Shown here one piece after another: positions 1 through 5,883 of a stretch of 6,787 nt of DNA. A program made the translations under genes and the position numbers. This DNA comes from an uncultured Prevotella sp. (GTDB lineage Bacteria; Bacteroidota; Bacteroidia; Bacteroidales; Bacteroidaceae): assembly GCA_934217675.1 (NCBI GenBank), contig CAKQCV010000106.1, positions 1-6,787 of the forward strand, given 5' to 3'. The notes below the pieces were generated by a model. That model was not told the DNA's origin. It did not search any database and saw only the letters and a program-made list of their open reading frames with translations. Every line of letters starts with the position of its first letter. Within the stretch, counting starts at the first letter, position 1.

Positions 1-1
1 A

Positions 2-739
2 GTAGTTATAAGCAACAACGGCGCACCATGAAGTCAAAATACCAGAAGCAGTGTTGACGAGGGCCTCAGAAATACCAGTAGAAAGCTCAAGAGAGTCACC
101 ACCACCACCAGCTGCAAGAGCGGCGAATGACTTGATCATTCCGACAACGGTACCGAACAAAGCGGTAAGAGTACCAAGAGTAACGAGAGTTGCCAAGATT
201 GGCATGTTCATCTGAAGAGTAGGCATCTCAAGCTGAACAGCCTCCTCGTGAGCCTGCTGAATCTTAGAAACCTTCTGCTCTTTCTTCAAACCTGGAGTCT
301 TCTCCATCTCAGCGTAAGCCTTCAAAGAAGCTGTAACAACGTTACCAACAACACCCTGCTGCTTGTCACAGAGCTGCTGAGCCTTAGCCATGTCACCAGC
401 TGAAACTGCTGCCTTTACGTTAGCAACAAACTTAACGAGACTTGCTTTACCGTTAGCTGTGCGAAGAGCAAGACCACGCTCTACTGAAAGTGCGATCACA
501 GTGAAGAGAAGTGTGATGATGACAGGAACGACGATACCTCCCTTATAGATAGTACCGAGCAAGTTGCCTGGAAGTGGAGCATTAGCGTTGTCGCCACCTT
601 GGAAGTTACCTGGGTTACCAAGAACGAACTGATAGAAGCATACACCTGCGATGAAGCAGAGTACGATGATCCAAATCGCTGCGCGAACACCCTGGAAGCC
701 CTGCTTTTTAGCTGGGGCTGCTTTCTGTGAATTTGCCAT
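2..739 (-). CDS. exbB: ExbB/TolQ/MotA-family proton channel protein (partial, C-terminus off the left edge)
   Basis: This is an inner-membrane proton-channel subunit of the ExbB/TolQ/MotA family. Such proteins work with an ExbD/TolR partner to pass proton-motive force to TonB-type outer-membrane transport or to Tol. The frame is open from ATG 737-739 to the window edge, giving 246 residues (MANSQKAAPAKK...). Hydrophobic segments lie at about 21-40, 68-86, 178-206 and 227-246. The family signature follows: LFGTVVGMIKSF at 194-205 and a GISEALVNTASG stretch at 222-233. T197 and T230 align with the two channel threonines of E. coli ExbB (T148 and T181, from memory). The cytoplasmic loop is at about 90-177. 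The N-terminus, with a lysine-rich start and an extra membrane segment before a Gly/Asn-rich stretch, is usual for Bacteroidota versions. Codon use looks more biased than in the neighbours (many AAG, AAC, CTT, CTC, GTT), suggesting high expression. ExbD/TolR genes would be expected to the left, outside the window. ExbB versus TolQ cannot be decided from this fragment. Confidence 0.9.
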   Translation of the reverse strand, partial: MANSQKAAPAKKQGFQGVRAAIWIIVLCFIAGVCFYQFVLGNPGNFQGGDNANAPLPGNLLGTIYKGGIVVPVIITLLFTVIALSVERGLALRTANGKASLVKFVANVKAAVSAGDMAKAQQLCDKQQGVVGNVVTASLKAYAEMEKTPGLKKEQKVSKIQQAHEEAVQLEMPTLQMNMPILATLVTLGTLTALFGTVVGMIKSFAALAAGGGGDSLELSTGISEALVNTASGILTSWCAVVAYNY

Positions 740-754
740 AATTTTTTTGATTTT

Positions 755-785
755 AATTTAAGTTATTAATAAATTTAAGTTATTA
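755..785 (-). repeat. 14-bp tandem direct repeat in the exbB leader
   Basis: AATTTAAGTTATTA occurs twice, exactly, at 755-768 and 772-785. The copies are separated by ATA, giving a 17-bp period. They lie 16 to 46 nt upstream of the exbB start codon, so both should be in the mRNA leader if the 858-865 box is the promoter. The leader is AT-rich, with an A-run directly before the ATG. The repeat could be a chance tandem duplication, an enhancer of translation or a protein-binding pair. The sequence alone does not decide. Confidence 0.6.
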
Positions 786-857
786 TAATTTTCGATTAGT
801 GTCTTGAAATCTGTTGTATGATTTTATCAATGCTGTAGATTTAGGCTCATGCAGCTG

Positions 858-889
858 CAAAGATAATAATATTATAATTATCATGTGCA
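858..889 (-). promoter_or_regulatory. Putative exbB promoter: good -7 box, poor -33 box
   Basis: On the minus strand TATCTTTG (858-865) is a full match to the Bacteroidota -7 consensus TAnnTTTG. No TTTG-like -33 box exists at the expected 19-21 bp spacing (886-889 reads TGCA). Transcription would start at about 850-855, giving a leader of around 115 nt. A perfect 10-bp palindrome TGCAGCTGCA (850-859) overlaps the predicted start. The missing -33 box and the palindrome at 892-909 together suggest help from an activator, which is inference. Confidence 0.5.
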
Positions 890-891
890 CC

Positions 892-909
892 TGTTAAATG
901 TATTTAACA
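892..909. promoter_or_regulatory. Perfect 18-bp palindrome, candidate operator upstream of exbB
   Basis: TGTTAAAT-GT-ATTTAACA has two perfect 8-bp arms around a 2-bp spacer. Its centre (900.5) lies about 39 bp upstream of the middle of the -7 box at 858-865, or near -46 relative to the likely start, where activators that touch RNA polymerase usually bind. A 2-nt loop cannot form in RNA; a 7-bp stem with a 4-nt loop could, but it is AU-only apart from one G-C pair and has no U-run, so a DNA site for a dimeric regulator is the better reading. Confidence 0.45.
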
Positions 910-993
910 ACATCAATATACTTTTTTTCTTTTAAACGGACTTCTTGACTTTGTCTTTTGATAAAAGAACCTTGAATATTGCCACTTTTTGCG

Positions 994-2187
994 TTATGCG
1001 AGTAATGCCAAAGTATCCTTGATGCGTTTCAGTGCTTCACGGATATTTTCATCGCTTGTAGCATAACTCATACGGAAACAATTAGGGTCTCCGAATGCAT
1101 CTCCTCCAACGGTTGCTACATGTCCTACTTCAAGAAGGAACATAGCAAGATCGGTTGAATTGTTGATAGTCTTTCCTTTGTAGCTTTTGCCAAAGAAACT
1201 GCTGCATTTTGGGAATAGGTAGAAAGCTCCTTCTGGTTTGTTTACTTCAAGACCTGGAATCTGTTTTGCCAACTCAACAATAAGGTCGCGGCGGCGCTCA
1301 AATGCTTTTCTCATTGTTTCTACACATTCCTGTGATGTCGTGTAGGCTGCTTCGGCTGCTTTTTGGCTTACCGAACATGGTCCGCTTGTATATTGTCCCT
1401 GCAGTTTGTTGCATCCTTTTACTATCCATTCTGGAGCTGCGATAAATCCGATTCTCCATCCTGTCATTGCATATGCCTTGGATACACCATTTACGATAAT
1501 TGTTCTTTCTCTCATTCCATCAACATGGGCAATGCTGTTGTGTTTGCCTATATAGTTGATGTGTTCATAAATTTCATCGGCAAGTACATACAGGTTTTCA
1601 TGCTTCTTTATTACCTCTGCAAGTCCCTTCAGTTCATCTGCAGAATATACACTTCCTGTAGGGTTGCTTGGTGAGCACAAGATGAGCATTCTTGTTTTTG
1701 GAGTTATTGCTTTTTCCAACTGCTCTGGTGTTATCTTGAAGTTCTGTTCAAATCCGGCTTCTACGATAACAGGTGTTCCGCCTGCCAGTTTAACCATTTG
1801 TGGATAGCTTACCCAGTATGGAGCAGGGATGATAACTTCCTCGCCATCGTTAACGAGTGCCATTACGGTATTGCATACGCTTTGTTTTGCTCCGTTTGAC
1901 ACAAGAATCTCGTTGGTTGAGTATTCAAGTCCGTTTTCATTCTTCAGCTTGTTTACAATAGCTTTTCTCAACTCTATGTATCCTGGTACAGGAGAATATC
2001 TTGAATAATTCTCGTCGATAGCTTTCTTTGCAGCCTCCTTTATGTGTTCTGGAGTGTTGAAATCTGGTTCACCGACGCTCATGTTGATTACATCAATTCC
2101 CTGTGCTTTCATTTCTCCGCTCTTCTGCGACATTGCCAATGTTGCAGATGGTGCAAGTCTATTAAGACGGTCTGATAATTGTGCCAT
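994..2187 (-). CDS. aspB: Aspartate aminotransferase, class I PLP enzyme, subgroup Ib
   Basis: This cytoplasmic pyridoxal-phosphate enzyme is expected to interconvert aspartate + 2-oxoglutarate with oxaloacetate + glutamate. The product is 397 residues from ATG 2185-2187 (MAQLSDRLNRLAPSATLA), the usual family length. Key residues in that numbering: W125 stacking on the cofactor (PAPYWVSYP), N175 (SPSNPTG), D204 and Y207 (LADEIYEH), the Schiff-base lysine K237 in SKAYAMTGWRIG, R245, and substrate-carboxylate R372 (FRMSYAT). K101 (NGAKQ) aligns with the lysine that contacts the distal carboxylate in the Thermus enzyme (from memory), favouring aspartate. A longer reading from a TTG at 2217 is unlikely because that codon falls inside the putative -7 promoter box. 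The gene has its own promoter and follows the ribBA hairpin, so it is probably transcribed alone. The symbol follows the Bacillus subgroup Ib enzyme. Some close relatives also use prephenate or other amino donors, so exact substrate range is open. Confidence 0.9.
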   Translation of the reverse strand: MAQLSDRLNRLAPSATLAMSQKSGEMKAQGIDVINMSVGEPDFNTPEHIKEAAKKAIDENYSRYSPVPGYIELRKAIVNKLKNENGLEYSTNEILVSNGAKQSVCNTVMALVNDGEEVIIPAPYWVSYPQMVKLAGGTPVIVEAGFEQNFKITPEQLEKAITPKTRMLILCSPSNPTGSVYSADELKGLAEVIKKHENLYVLADEIYEHINYIGKHNSIAHVDGMRERTIIVNGVSKAYAMTGWRIGFIAAPEWIVKGCNKLQGQYTSGPCSVSQKAAEAAYTTSQECVETMRKAFERRRDLIVELAKQIPGLEVNKPEGAFYLFPKCSSFFGKSYKGKTINNSTDLAMFLLEVGHVATVGGDAFGDPNCFRMSYATSDENIREALKRIKDTLALLA

Positions 2188-2214
2188 AATTTTTATTGCT
2201 GTTGTTTTTACTTG

Positions 2215-2246
2215 CAAAAGTATACTATTTTCTTCTCTTTAACGAA
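2215..2246 (-). promoter_or_regulatory. Putative aspB promoter (-33 TTCG, -7 TACTTTTG)
   Basis: On the minus strand TACTTTTG (2215-2222) matches the Bacteroidota -7 consensus TAnnTTTG. Exactly 20 bp upstream lies TTCG (2243-2246), one mismatch from the -33 consensus TTTG. Transcription would begin at about 2205-2210, leaving a short leader of about 20 nt before the ATG at 2187. This placement rules out the upstream TTG as the start codon. Confidence 0.6.
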
Positions 2247-2251
2247 GAAAA
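2228..2251. promoter_or_regulatory. Inverted repeat overlapping the aspB promoter, candidate operator
   Basis: TTTTCTTC (2228-2235) and GAAGAAAA (2244-2251) are perfect 8-bp inverted arms separated by 8 bp. The right-hand arm covers the putative -33 box, and the left-hand arm sits in the spacer before the -7 box. A dimeric protein bound here would compete with RNA polymerase. The arms are low-complexity purine/pyrimidine runs, so chance is a real alternative. Confidence 0.3.
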
Positions 2252-2290
2252 GTTCATTTTATTTTGTTATATATATTATTATGTAGTTGC

Positions 2291-2330
2291 AAGGGCTACT
2301 TCATAAAACATAATTTATGAAATAGCCCTT
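2291..2330 (-). terminator. Strong hairpin downstream of ribBA, probable terminator
   Basis: The arms 2314-2330 and 2291-2307 form a 17-bp stem with a 6-nt loop. In minus-strand RNA the only non-Watson-Crick pair is one G-U (2299/2322). On the plus strand that same position would be an A-C mismatch, so the structure fits minus-strand RNA better. It starts 46 nt after the ribBA stop codon. No U-run follows on the minus strand (CAACTACATAATAA), so it may end transcription inefficiently or mainly protect the 3' end of the lptF/G-ribBA message. Confidence 0.65.
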
Positions 2331-2376
2331 TGCTTTAAACTTGTTTTAACTTTATTTCCTTATTCTTCAGTTGTCC

Positions 2377-3585
2377 TTAAAGGTGGAGATTATGTCCCAT
2401 ACGTTCTTTTTTTGTCTGCAAATATTTGTAGTCGTATTCGTTAGGCGCGATTTCTATAGGCACATTCTCTACAATCTCCAGTCCGTATGCTTCCAGTCCG
2501 ACGCGTTTTGTTGGGTTGTTTGTAAGCAGTTTCATTTTGCTCACTCCCAGTTGTCTCAGAATTTGAGCTCCACATCCATAGTCTCTTTCGTCTGGCTTGA
2601 ATCCGAGGTGTACGTTGGCTTCTACTGTATCCATACCCTTTTCTTGAAGTTTGTAGGCTGCTATTTTATTCATTAGACCGATACCGCGTCCTTCCTGTTG
2701 CATGTAGACCAACACTCCTTTTCCTTCTTTCTCAATCATCTCCATTGATTTGTGCAGCTGTTCACCGCAGTCGCATCGTTTGCTTCCCAGGATGTCGCCT
2801 GTGGCACATGATGAATGTACTCTAACGAGAACTGGTTCGTCGGGTTTCCACTCTCCCTTTATGAGTGCCATGTGTTCCAGTCCGTTACTTGTCTGACGGA
2901 ACGGTATCAGTTTGAAATGCCCGTATTTTGTAGGCATGTCAACTTCTTCTCCTTTTTCCACAAGCACTTCGTTTTTCAGTCTGTATGCAATCATATCTTT
3001 GATGGATATTGTTTTCAGACCATATTTTTCTCCGAACTCAAGTAGTTGTGGCAGTCGTGCCATTGTGCCGTCTTCGTTCATGACTTCCATTAGCGCACCG
3101 GCAGGGTACAGTCCTGCCATGTAGCACAAATCGATAGCAGCCTCAGTGTGTCCGCTTCTTCTTAGAACGCCGTTGTCTTGCGCATAAAGAGGATTCACGT
3201 GTCCTGGTCTGCCGAATGTTGAAGGTTTCGAATTAGGGTCGGCAAGTGCTTTTATAGTTTCAGCACGGTCATGTGCTGAGACACCGGTGCTGCATCCTTC
3301 CAGTTTGTCTACGGTTACGGTAAAAGGTGTGCCGAGCATAGATGTATTGTCGGTTACTTGATGTGGCAAGTCAAGCTCATTGCATCTTGAAATTGTTATA
3401 GGTGCACACAAGACTCCCCTTGCGTGTTTAAGCATGAAGTTTACTTTTTCTGCATCAATTTTCTCTGCAGCAATTATAAGGTCGCCTTCATTTTCGCGGT
3501 CCTCGTCGTCAACAACGATTACAAATTTTCCGTTTTTGAAGTCTTCTATAGCTTCTTCCACGGTATTTAGCTTTAATTTTTCCAT
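2377..3585 (-). CDS. ribBA: RibBA: 3,4-dihydroxy-2-butanone-4-phosphate synthase / GTP cyclohydrolase II
   Basis: This fused cytoplasmic enzyme opens both branches of riboflavin synthesis. The N-terminal RibB domain (about 1-205) turns ribulose 5-phosphate into 3,4-dihydroxy-2-butanone 4-phosphate and formate. The C-terminal RibA domain (about 210-400) opens GTP to the diaminopyrimidine, releasing formate and pyrophosphate. RibB motifs: the acidic loop [10 protein letters not shown] (26-35) with E28, the [12 protein letters not shown] stretch (100-111) and RSGHTEA with metal ligand H146. RibA motifs: the zinc cysteines C260, C271 and C273 ([20 protein letters not shown]), QQEGRGIGL (296-304), catalytic-region PDERDYG (331-337) and LLTNNPTKR (353-361). 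Length 402 aa is normal and both active sites look intact. The gene begins 42 nt after the permease stop with no promoter motif between them, so it is probably the second gene of that operon. No FMN riboswitch is visible in front. The start has only a weak AAGG well upstream. Confidence 0.97.
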   Translation of the reverse strand: MEKLKLNTVEEAIEDFKNGKFVIVVDDEDRENEGDLIIAAEKIDAEKVNFMLKHARGVLCAPITISRCNELDLPHQVTDNTSMLGTPFTVTVDKLEGCSTGVSAHDRAETIKALADPNSKPSTFGRPGHVNPLYAQDNGVLRRSGHTEAAIDLCYMAGLYPAGALMEVMNEDGTMARLPQLLEFGEKYGLKTISIKDMIAYRLKNEVLVEKGEEVDMPTKYGHFKLIPFRQTSNGLEHMALIKGEWKPDEPVLVRVHSSCATGDILGSKRCDCGEQLHKSMEMIEKEGKGVLVYMQQEGRGIGLMNKIAAYKLQEKGMDTVEANVHLGFKPDERDYGCGAQILRQLGVSKMKLLTNNPTKRVGLEAYGLEIVENVPIEIAPNEYDYKYLQTKKERMGHNLHL

Positions 3586-3627
3586 ATCGTTAATGTTACC
3601 TTTATATATATACTATTAAGAGAAACT

Positions 3628-5526
3628 CTATATTATTTCTTTTAGACGTTTTGTTATCACTTCGTTTGTTGTTACAATTTGCTTCAAGTCGCGTAGCAAC
3701 CTCAATCTGAATCGCCACATTCTGAAATAGAAGAACAATCCAGCCGGTATGATTATCGCTGTTATAATGTTCAGCCATTTTCTTTCAAATGGTCGGGTAT
3801 GAGCTTTTACCATTATCATAGGATATTCATTCAGATTGTTTATGACAACCCTGTCTCTTGAGTTTGCCAAATCTGTTATTGTTCTTTCAAGTTCGTTCCC
3901 GATGTTCTCCATTTCGTGGTCTGGTTCGTATTTGAAGAATACCTTTATAAAGTTTGGCGGACTTTTCAGCTTGTGTGTTGTGGCATACAGCTTCACTTTT
4001 TCTGTAATCGTTTCAAGTTGCTGCTTGTCGGCTATGTAGTCCGGATCATCTATTATGACATCTTTCCTTGAAATGCTTCGTTTTGTTCTCATTCCGAGGA
4101 TCTTCATGATGAGATTTCTATAAGCATCGACATTGAATACTACTGAGTCGTTGTTTGCCTTGTATGTGAAGAATATTGCCAAAGGTGTGAGTACCGCTGT
4201 GGCAATGCTTTTTCCGAACCATACAGCCCACATTCCGCCCCTTGCCATTCTGTATCCTGTGTTGTCGAAGATATAGTATACGATGAACACGAGTACAGAT
4301 ATTATGACCGGTACGCCAAGACCGCCTTTTCTGATAATGGCTCCCAGAGGTGCACCTATGAAGAAGAATATCAGGCACGACAGTGCAAGCGTGAATTTGT
4401 TTATCGCCTCGATTTTGTGCTGTCTGAGCAGTTTGTCACCGTCAGATGTAATCATTGCTTTGAATTCAAGGTCGCTGACGTTGCGTTGCACATTGCTTAT
4501 TGCGCGGTTCACGGCTTCAAGTTTTTTATCAGGTGAAAGTCCGTTGTATATTTTCTTTGTGTCAACCTTTCCGCTTTTGGCTTCAGCCAATACCATCATA
4601 GAGTCTTTTGTGCTGATTTTCTTGCATCCAAACTGCATCATCATGGCATCTTTGTAGAAAGCCCTTCCTATGCTGTCGTAGTCATGGCTTATAGAGTCCA
4701 TGTCATGGTATATTTGCGACAGACTTTTAGCCTTTGCATTGTTCGATAATGAGCTTGCGTCAGCAAGATTGAAATCGTTGTCAAAGTCAAGTACAATTTT
4801 CTTCGATGTGAATGTTTCTCTTCTGTATGGCACGTTGGCACTGCCTGTAACATCCGATGATTTCATGTTCTCAAACCATTCACCGCTGTGGAGAGTAAGT
4901 ACCAAGTGTTTTTTTTCAGCAGTAGACTGCAACATTCCCGAATCGGCAAGTATTATTGCGGCATCCTCATAGCTGTCGGTCATTTTGTATATCATTATGC
5001 CATACAGCTTGCCTGTATTGATATCTTTTTTCTGAACATAAAGGTTGCAGTTAGGAATACCGTCATAGAATATTCCCTCTGGGATTTCAAGTTCCGGACT
5101 CTTTTGTTTCATTGACATGAGCAGCTGTGCGAATTGCATGTTGGCATTAGGTCCAACCACATCCTGAAAGTAGAAAGACAGCCCTGAAATGAATAGCGTG
5201 ATTACTATAAGCGAGCGGAAAGCCTGCATCAGCGAAATTCCGGCAGCTTTTATTGCAGTCAGCTCGCTGCTTTCTCCAAGGTTTCCAAATGTAATCAGTG
5301 CAGAGAGCAGAATAGCCAAAGGCAGAGCTTGTGGCACAAGGATAAGACTCATGTACCAAAAAAACTGTGCGAGGACTTCCATAGAAAGTCCTTTTCCTAT
5401 CAGTTCGTCAATATATCTCCACAGAAACTGCATCATCAGCACGAACTGGCAGATGAAGAATGTTCCCACGAAGAGTAGTCCAAACTGTTTTGCAATAAAA
5501 ATATCTAATTTCTTTATTCTGAACAT
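3628..5526 (-). CDS. LptF/LptG family lipopolysaccharide-export permease, long Bacteroidota form
   Basis: This is an inner-membrane permease subunit of the YjgP/YjgQ (LptF/LptG) family. With the LptB ATPase and LptC it extracts lipopolysaccharide from the inner membrane and passes it to the periplasmic bridge. Predicted membrane segments lie at about 14-34, 54-80, 104-122, 377-396, 403-421, 434-454 and 585-602. The conserved start (LDIFIAKQFGLLFVGTFF), the VPQALPLAILLSALITFGNL segment and SSELTAIKAAGISLMQ (86-101) are typical. Residues 123-375 form the periplasmic beta-jellyroll region (NLYVQKKD...GKLYGIMIY), longer than in E. coli. GAPLGAIIRKGGLG (391-404) is the other family hallmark. At 632 aa it is far longer than E. 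coli LptF/LptG (about 360): about 175 extra residues follow segment 6, including a polar stretch and a seventh membrane segment with a basic tail. The start ATG follows a promoter and structured leader. Whether it stands for LptF or LptG cannot be settled, so no symbol is given. Confidence 0.92.
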   Translation of the reverse strand: MFRIKKLDIFIAKQFGLLFVGTFFICQFVLMMQFLWRYIDELIGKGLSMEVLAQFFWYMSLILVPQALPLAILLSALITFGNLGESSELTAIKAAGISLMQAFRSLIVITLFISGLSFYFQDVVGPNANMQFAQLLMSMKQKSPELEIPEGIFYDGIPNCNLYVQKKDINTGKLYGIMIYKMTDSYEDAAIILADSGMLQSTAEKKHLVLTLHSGEWFENMKSSDVTGSANVPYRRETFTSKKIVLDFDNDFNLADASSLSNNAKAKSLSQIYHDMDSISHDYDSIGRAFYKDAMMMQFGCKKISTKDSMMVLAEAKSGKVDTKKIYNGLSPDKKLEAVNRAISNVQRNVSDLEFKAMITSDGDKLLRQHKIEAINKFTLALSCLIFFFIGAPLGAIIRKGGLGVPVIISVLVFIVYYIFDNTGYRMARGGMWAVWFGKSIATAVLTPLAIFFTYKANNDSVVFNVDAYRNLIMKILGMRTKRSISRKDVIIDDPDYIADKQQLETITEKVKLYATTHKLKSPPNFIKVFFKYEPDHEMENIGNELERTITDLANSRDRVVINNLNEYPMIMVKAHTRPFERKWLNIITAIIIPAGLFFYFRMWRFRLRLLRDLKQIVTTNEVITKRLKEII

Positions 5527-5527
5527 T

Positions 5528-5561
5528 ACCTATAGGTGTTGTAGGTCTTGTTTTCCTACAA
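5528..5561 (-). promoter_or_regulatory. Structured 5' leader of the LptF/LptG gene: hairpin plus palindrome at the start codon
   Basis: In the leader, TTGTAGG (minus strand, 5555-5561) pairs with CCTACAA (5539-5545), forming a perfect 7-bp stem with a 9-nt loop. Just after it ACCTATAGGT (5528-5537) is a perfect 10-bp palindrome that ends one base before the ATG (5524-5526). Both would lie in the mRNA if transcription starts from the 5567-5574 box. They could affect ribosome access or bind a regulator, but no known riboswitch class is recognised. Confidence 0.4.
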
Positions 5562-5566
5562 TGCTG

Positions 5567-5598
5567 CAAAAATACTATAAAAAATCGGAAGTCCGAAA
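5567..5598 (-). promoter_or_regulatory. Putative promoter of the LptF/LptG-ribBA operon
   Basis: On the minus strand TATTTTTG (5567-5574) is a full match to the Bacteroidota -7 consensus TAnnTTTG. Exactly 20 bp upstream is TTTC (5595-5598), one mismatch from TTTG. The predicted start is about 5560, giving a leader of roughly 34 nt. The spacer holds a short inverted repeat, TCGGA-AG-TCCGA (5585-5596), which touches the -33 box and could be an operator or chance. No second promoter is seen before ribBA. Confidence 0.65.
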
Positions 5599-5641
5599 TA
5601 TTTGTCTTTTATTTCATAAGTTTTAGGTATATGTAGCAATA

Positions 5642-5678
5642 CAGGAGATAAACACCTACTATTAGTATTTACCTCCTG
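5642..5678 (-). terminator. 14-bp hairpin after the purH-small ORF unit, probable terminator
   Basis: On the minus strand CAGGAGGTAAATAC (5665-5678) pairs with GTGTTTATCTCCTG (5642-5655) over 14 positions, two of them G-U, around a 9-nt loop. It starts 12 nt after the stop codon of the 61-residue ORF and lies about 45 nt before the -33 box of the next promoter, the expected spot for a terminator. As with the hairpin after ribBA, no U-run follows (TATTGCTACATA). The G-U pairs would be mismatches in plus-strand RNA, which supports the minus-strand reading. Confidence 0.6.
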
Positions 5679-5690
5679 CTCGATTTGTTT

Positions 5691-5876
5691 TTATTTTCTT
5701 TTACGGTTTGCCCTTTGCTGGCGATATTTTGCCTTTTGCATGGCAGAGCCGCTTCCGTGTGCTCCTGTGATATAAGCTTTCTTTTTTGCTTTAGTTTTTA
5801 CTTTGTTGTCACCGGAGCCGTTTTGACGTGTCGGGCGAAAAGTCATTCCGCCCTCTATAATCTGATCTATGTCCAT
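5691..5876 (-). CDS. Small, highly basic hypothetical protein (61 aa)
   Basis: I do not recognise this protein. It starts at ATG 5874-5876, 7 nt after the purH stop codon, on the same strand and before a hairpin, so it looks like the last gene of a purH transcript. The product has 16 Lys/Arg against 4 Asp/Glu. A short acidic and hydrophobic start (MDIDQIIEGG) leads to a Lys-rich middle (KVKTKAKKKAY, 25-35), a Gly/Ser/His patch (TGAHGSGSA, 37-45) and a basic tail (YRQQRANRKRK). There is no signal peptide, membrane segment or cysteine. The composition suggests nucleic-acid or ribosome binding, which is inference only. No Shine-Dalgarno sequence precedes it, but that is usual in this phylum. It could also be a non-coding stretch; the tight spacing and hairpin position favour a real gene. 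Confidence 0.55.
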   Translation of the reverse strand: MDIDQIIEGGMTFRPTRQNGSGDNKVKTKAKKKAYITGAHGSGSAMQKAKYRQQRANRKRK

Positions 5877-5883
5877 ATTCTGA

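Noticed and set aside
954..968. Small hairpin TCTTTT-GAT-AAAAGA after the aminotransferase stop
   Set aside because: A 6-bp, mostly A-U stem with a 3-nt loop is too weak to call a terminator in such AT-rich sequence; no better hairpin was seen directly after the stop.
1363..1674. Open frame on the plus strand inside the aminotransferase gene
   Set aside because: It lies wholly antisense to a well-supported enzyme, has a Cys/Tyr/Phe-rich composition typical of reversed coding sequence and matches no family.
2188..2217. Ten-residue N-terminal extension of the aminotransferase from a TTG codon
   Set aside because: The TTG lies in the putative -7 box, and the family alignment begins at MAQLSDRL, where an ATG with good context exists.
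3586..3627. Possible FMN riboswitch or separate promoter before ribBA
   Set aside because: The gap is only 42 nt, far too short for an FMN aptamer, and holds no TAnnTTTG box.
5189..5626. 145-codon open frame on the plus strand across the start of the LptF/LptG gene
   Set aside because: It is antisense to the conserved N-terminus and to the promoter and leader of the permease; no family resemblance or start context supports it.
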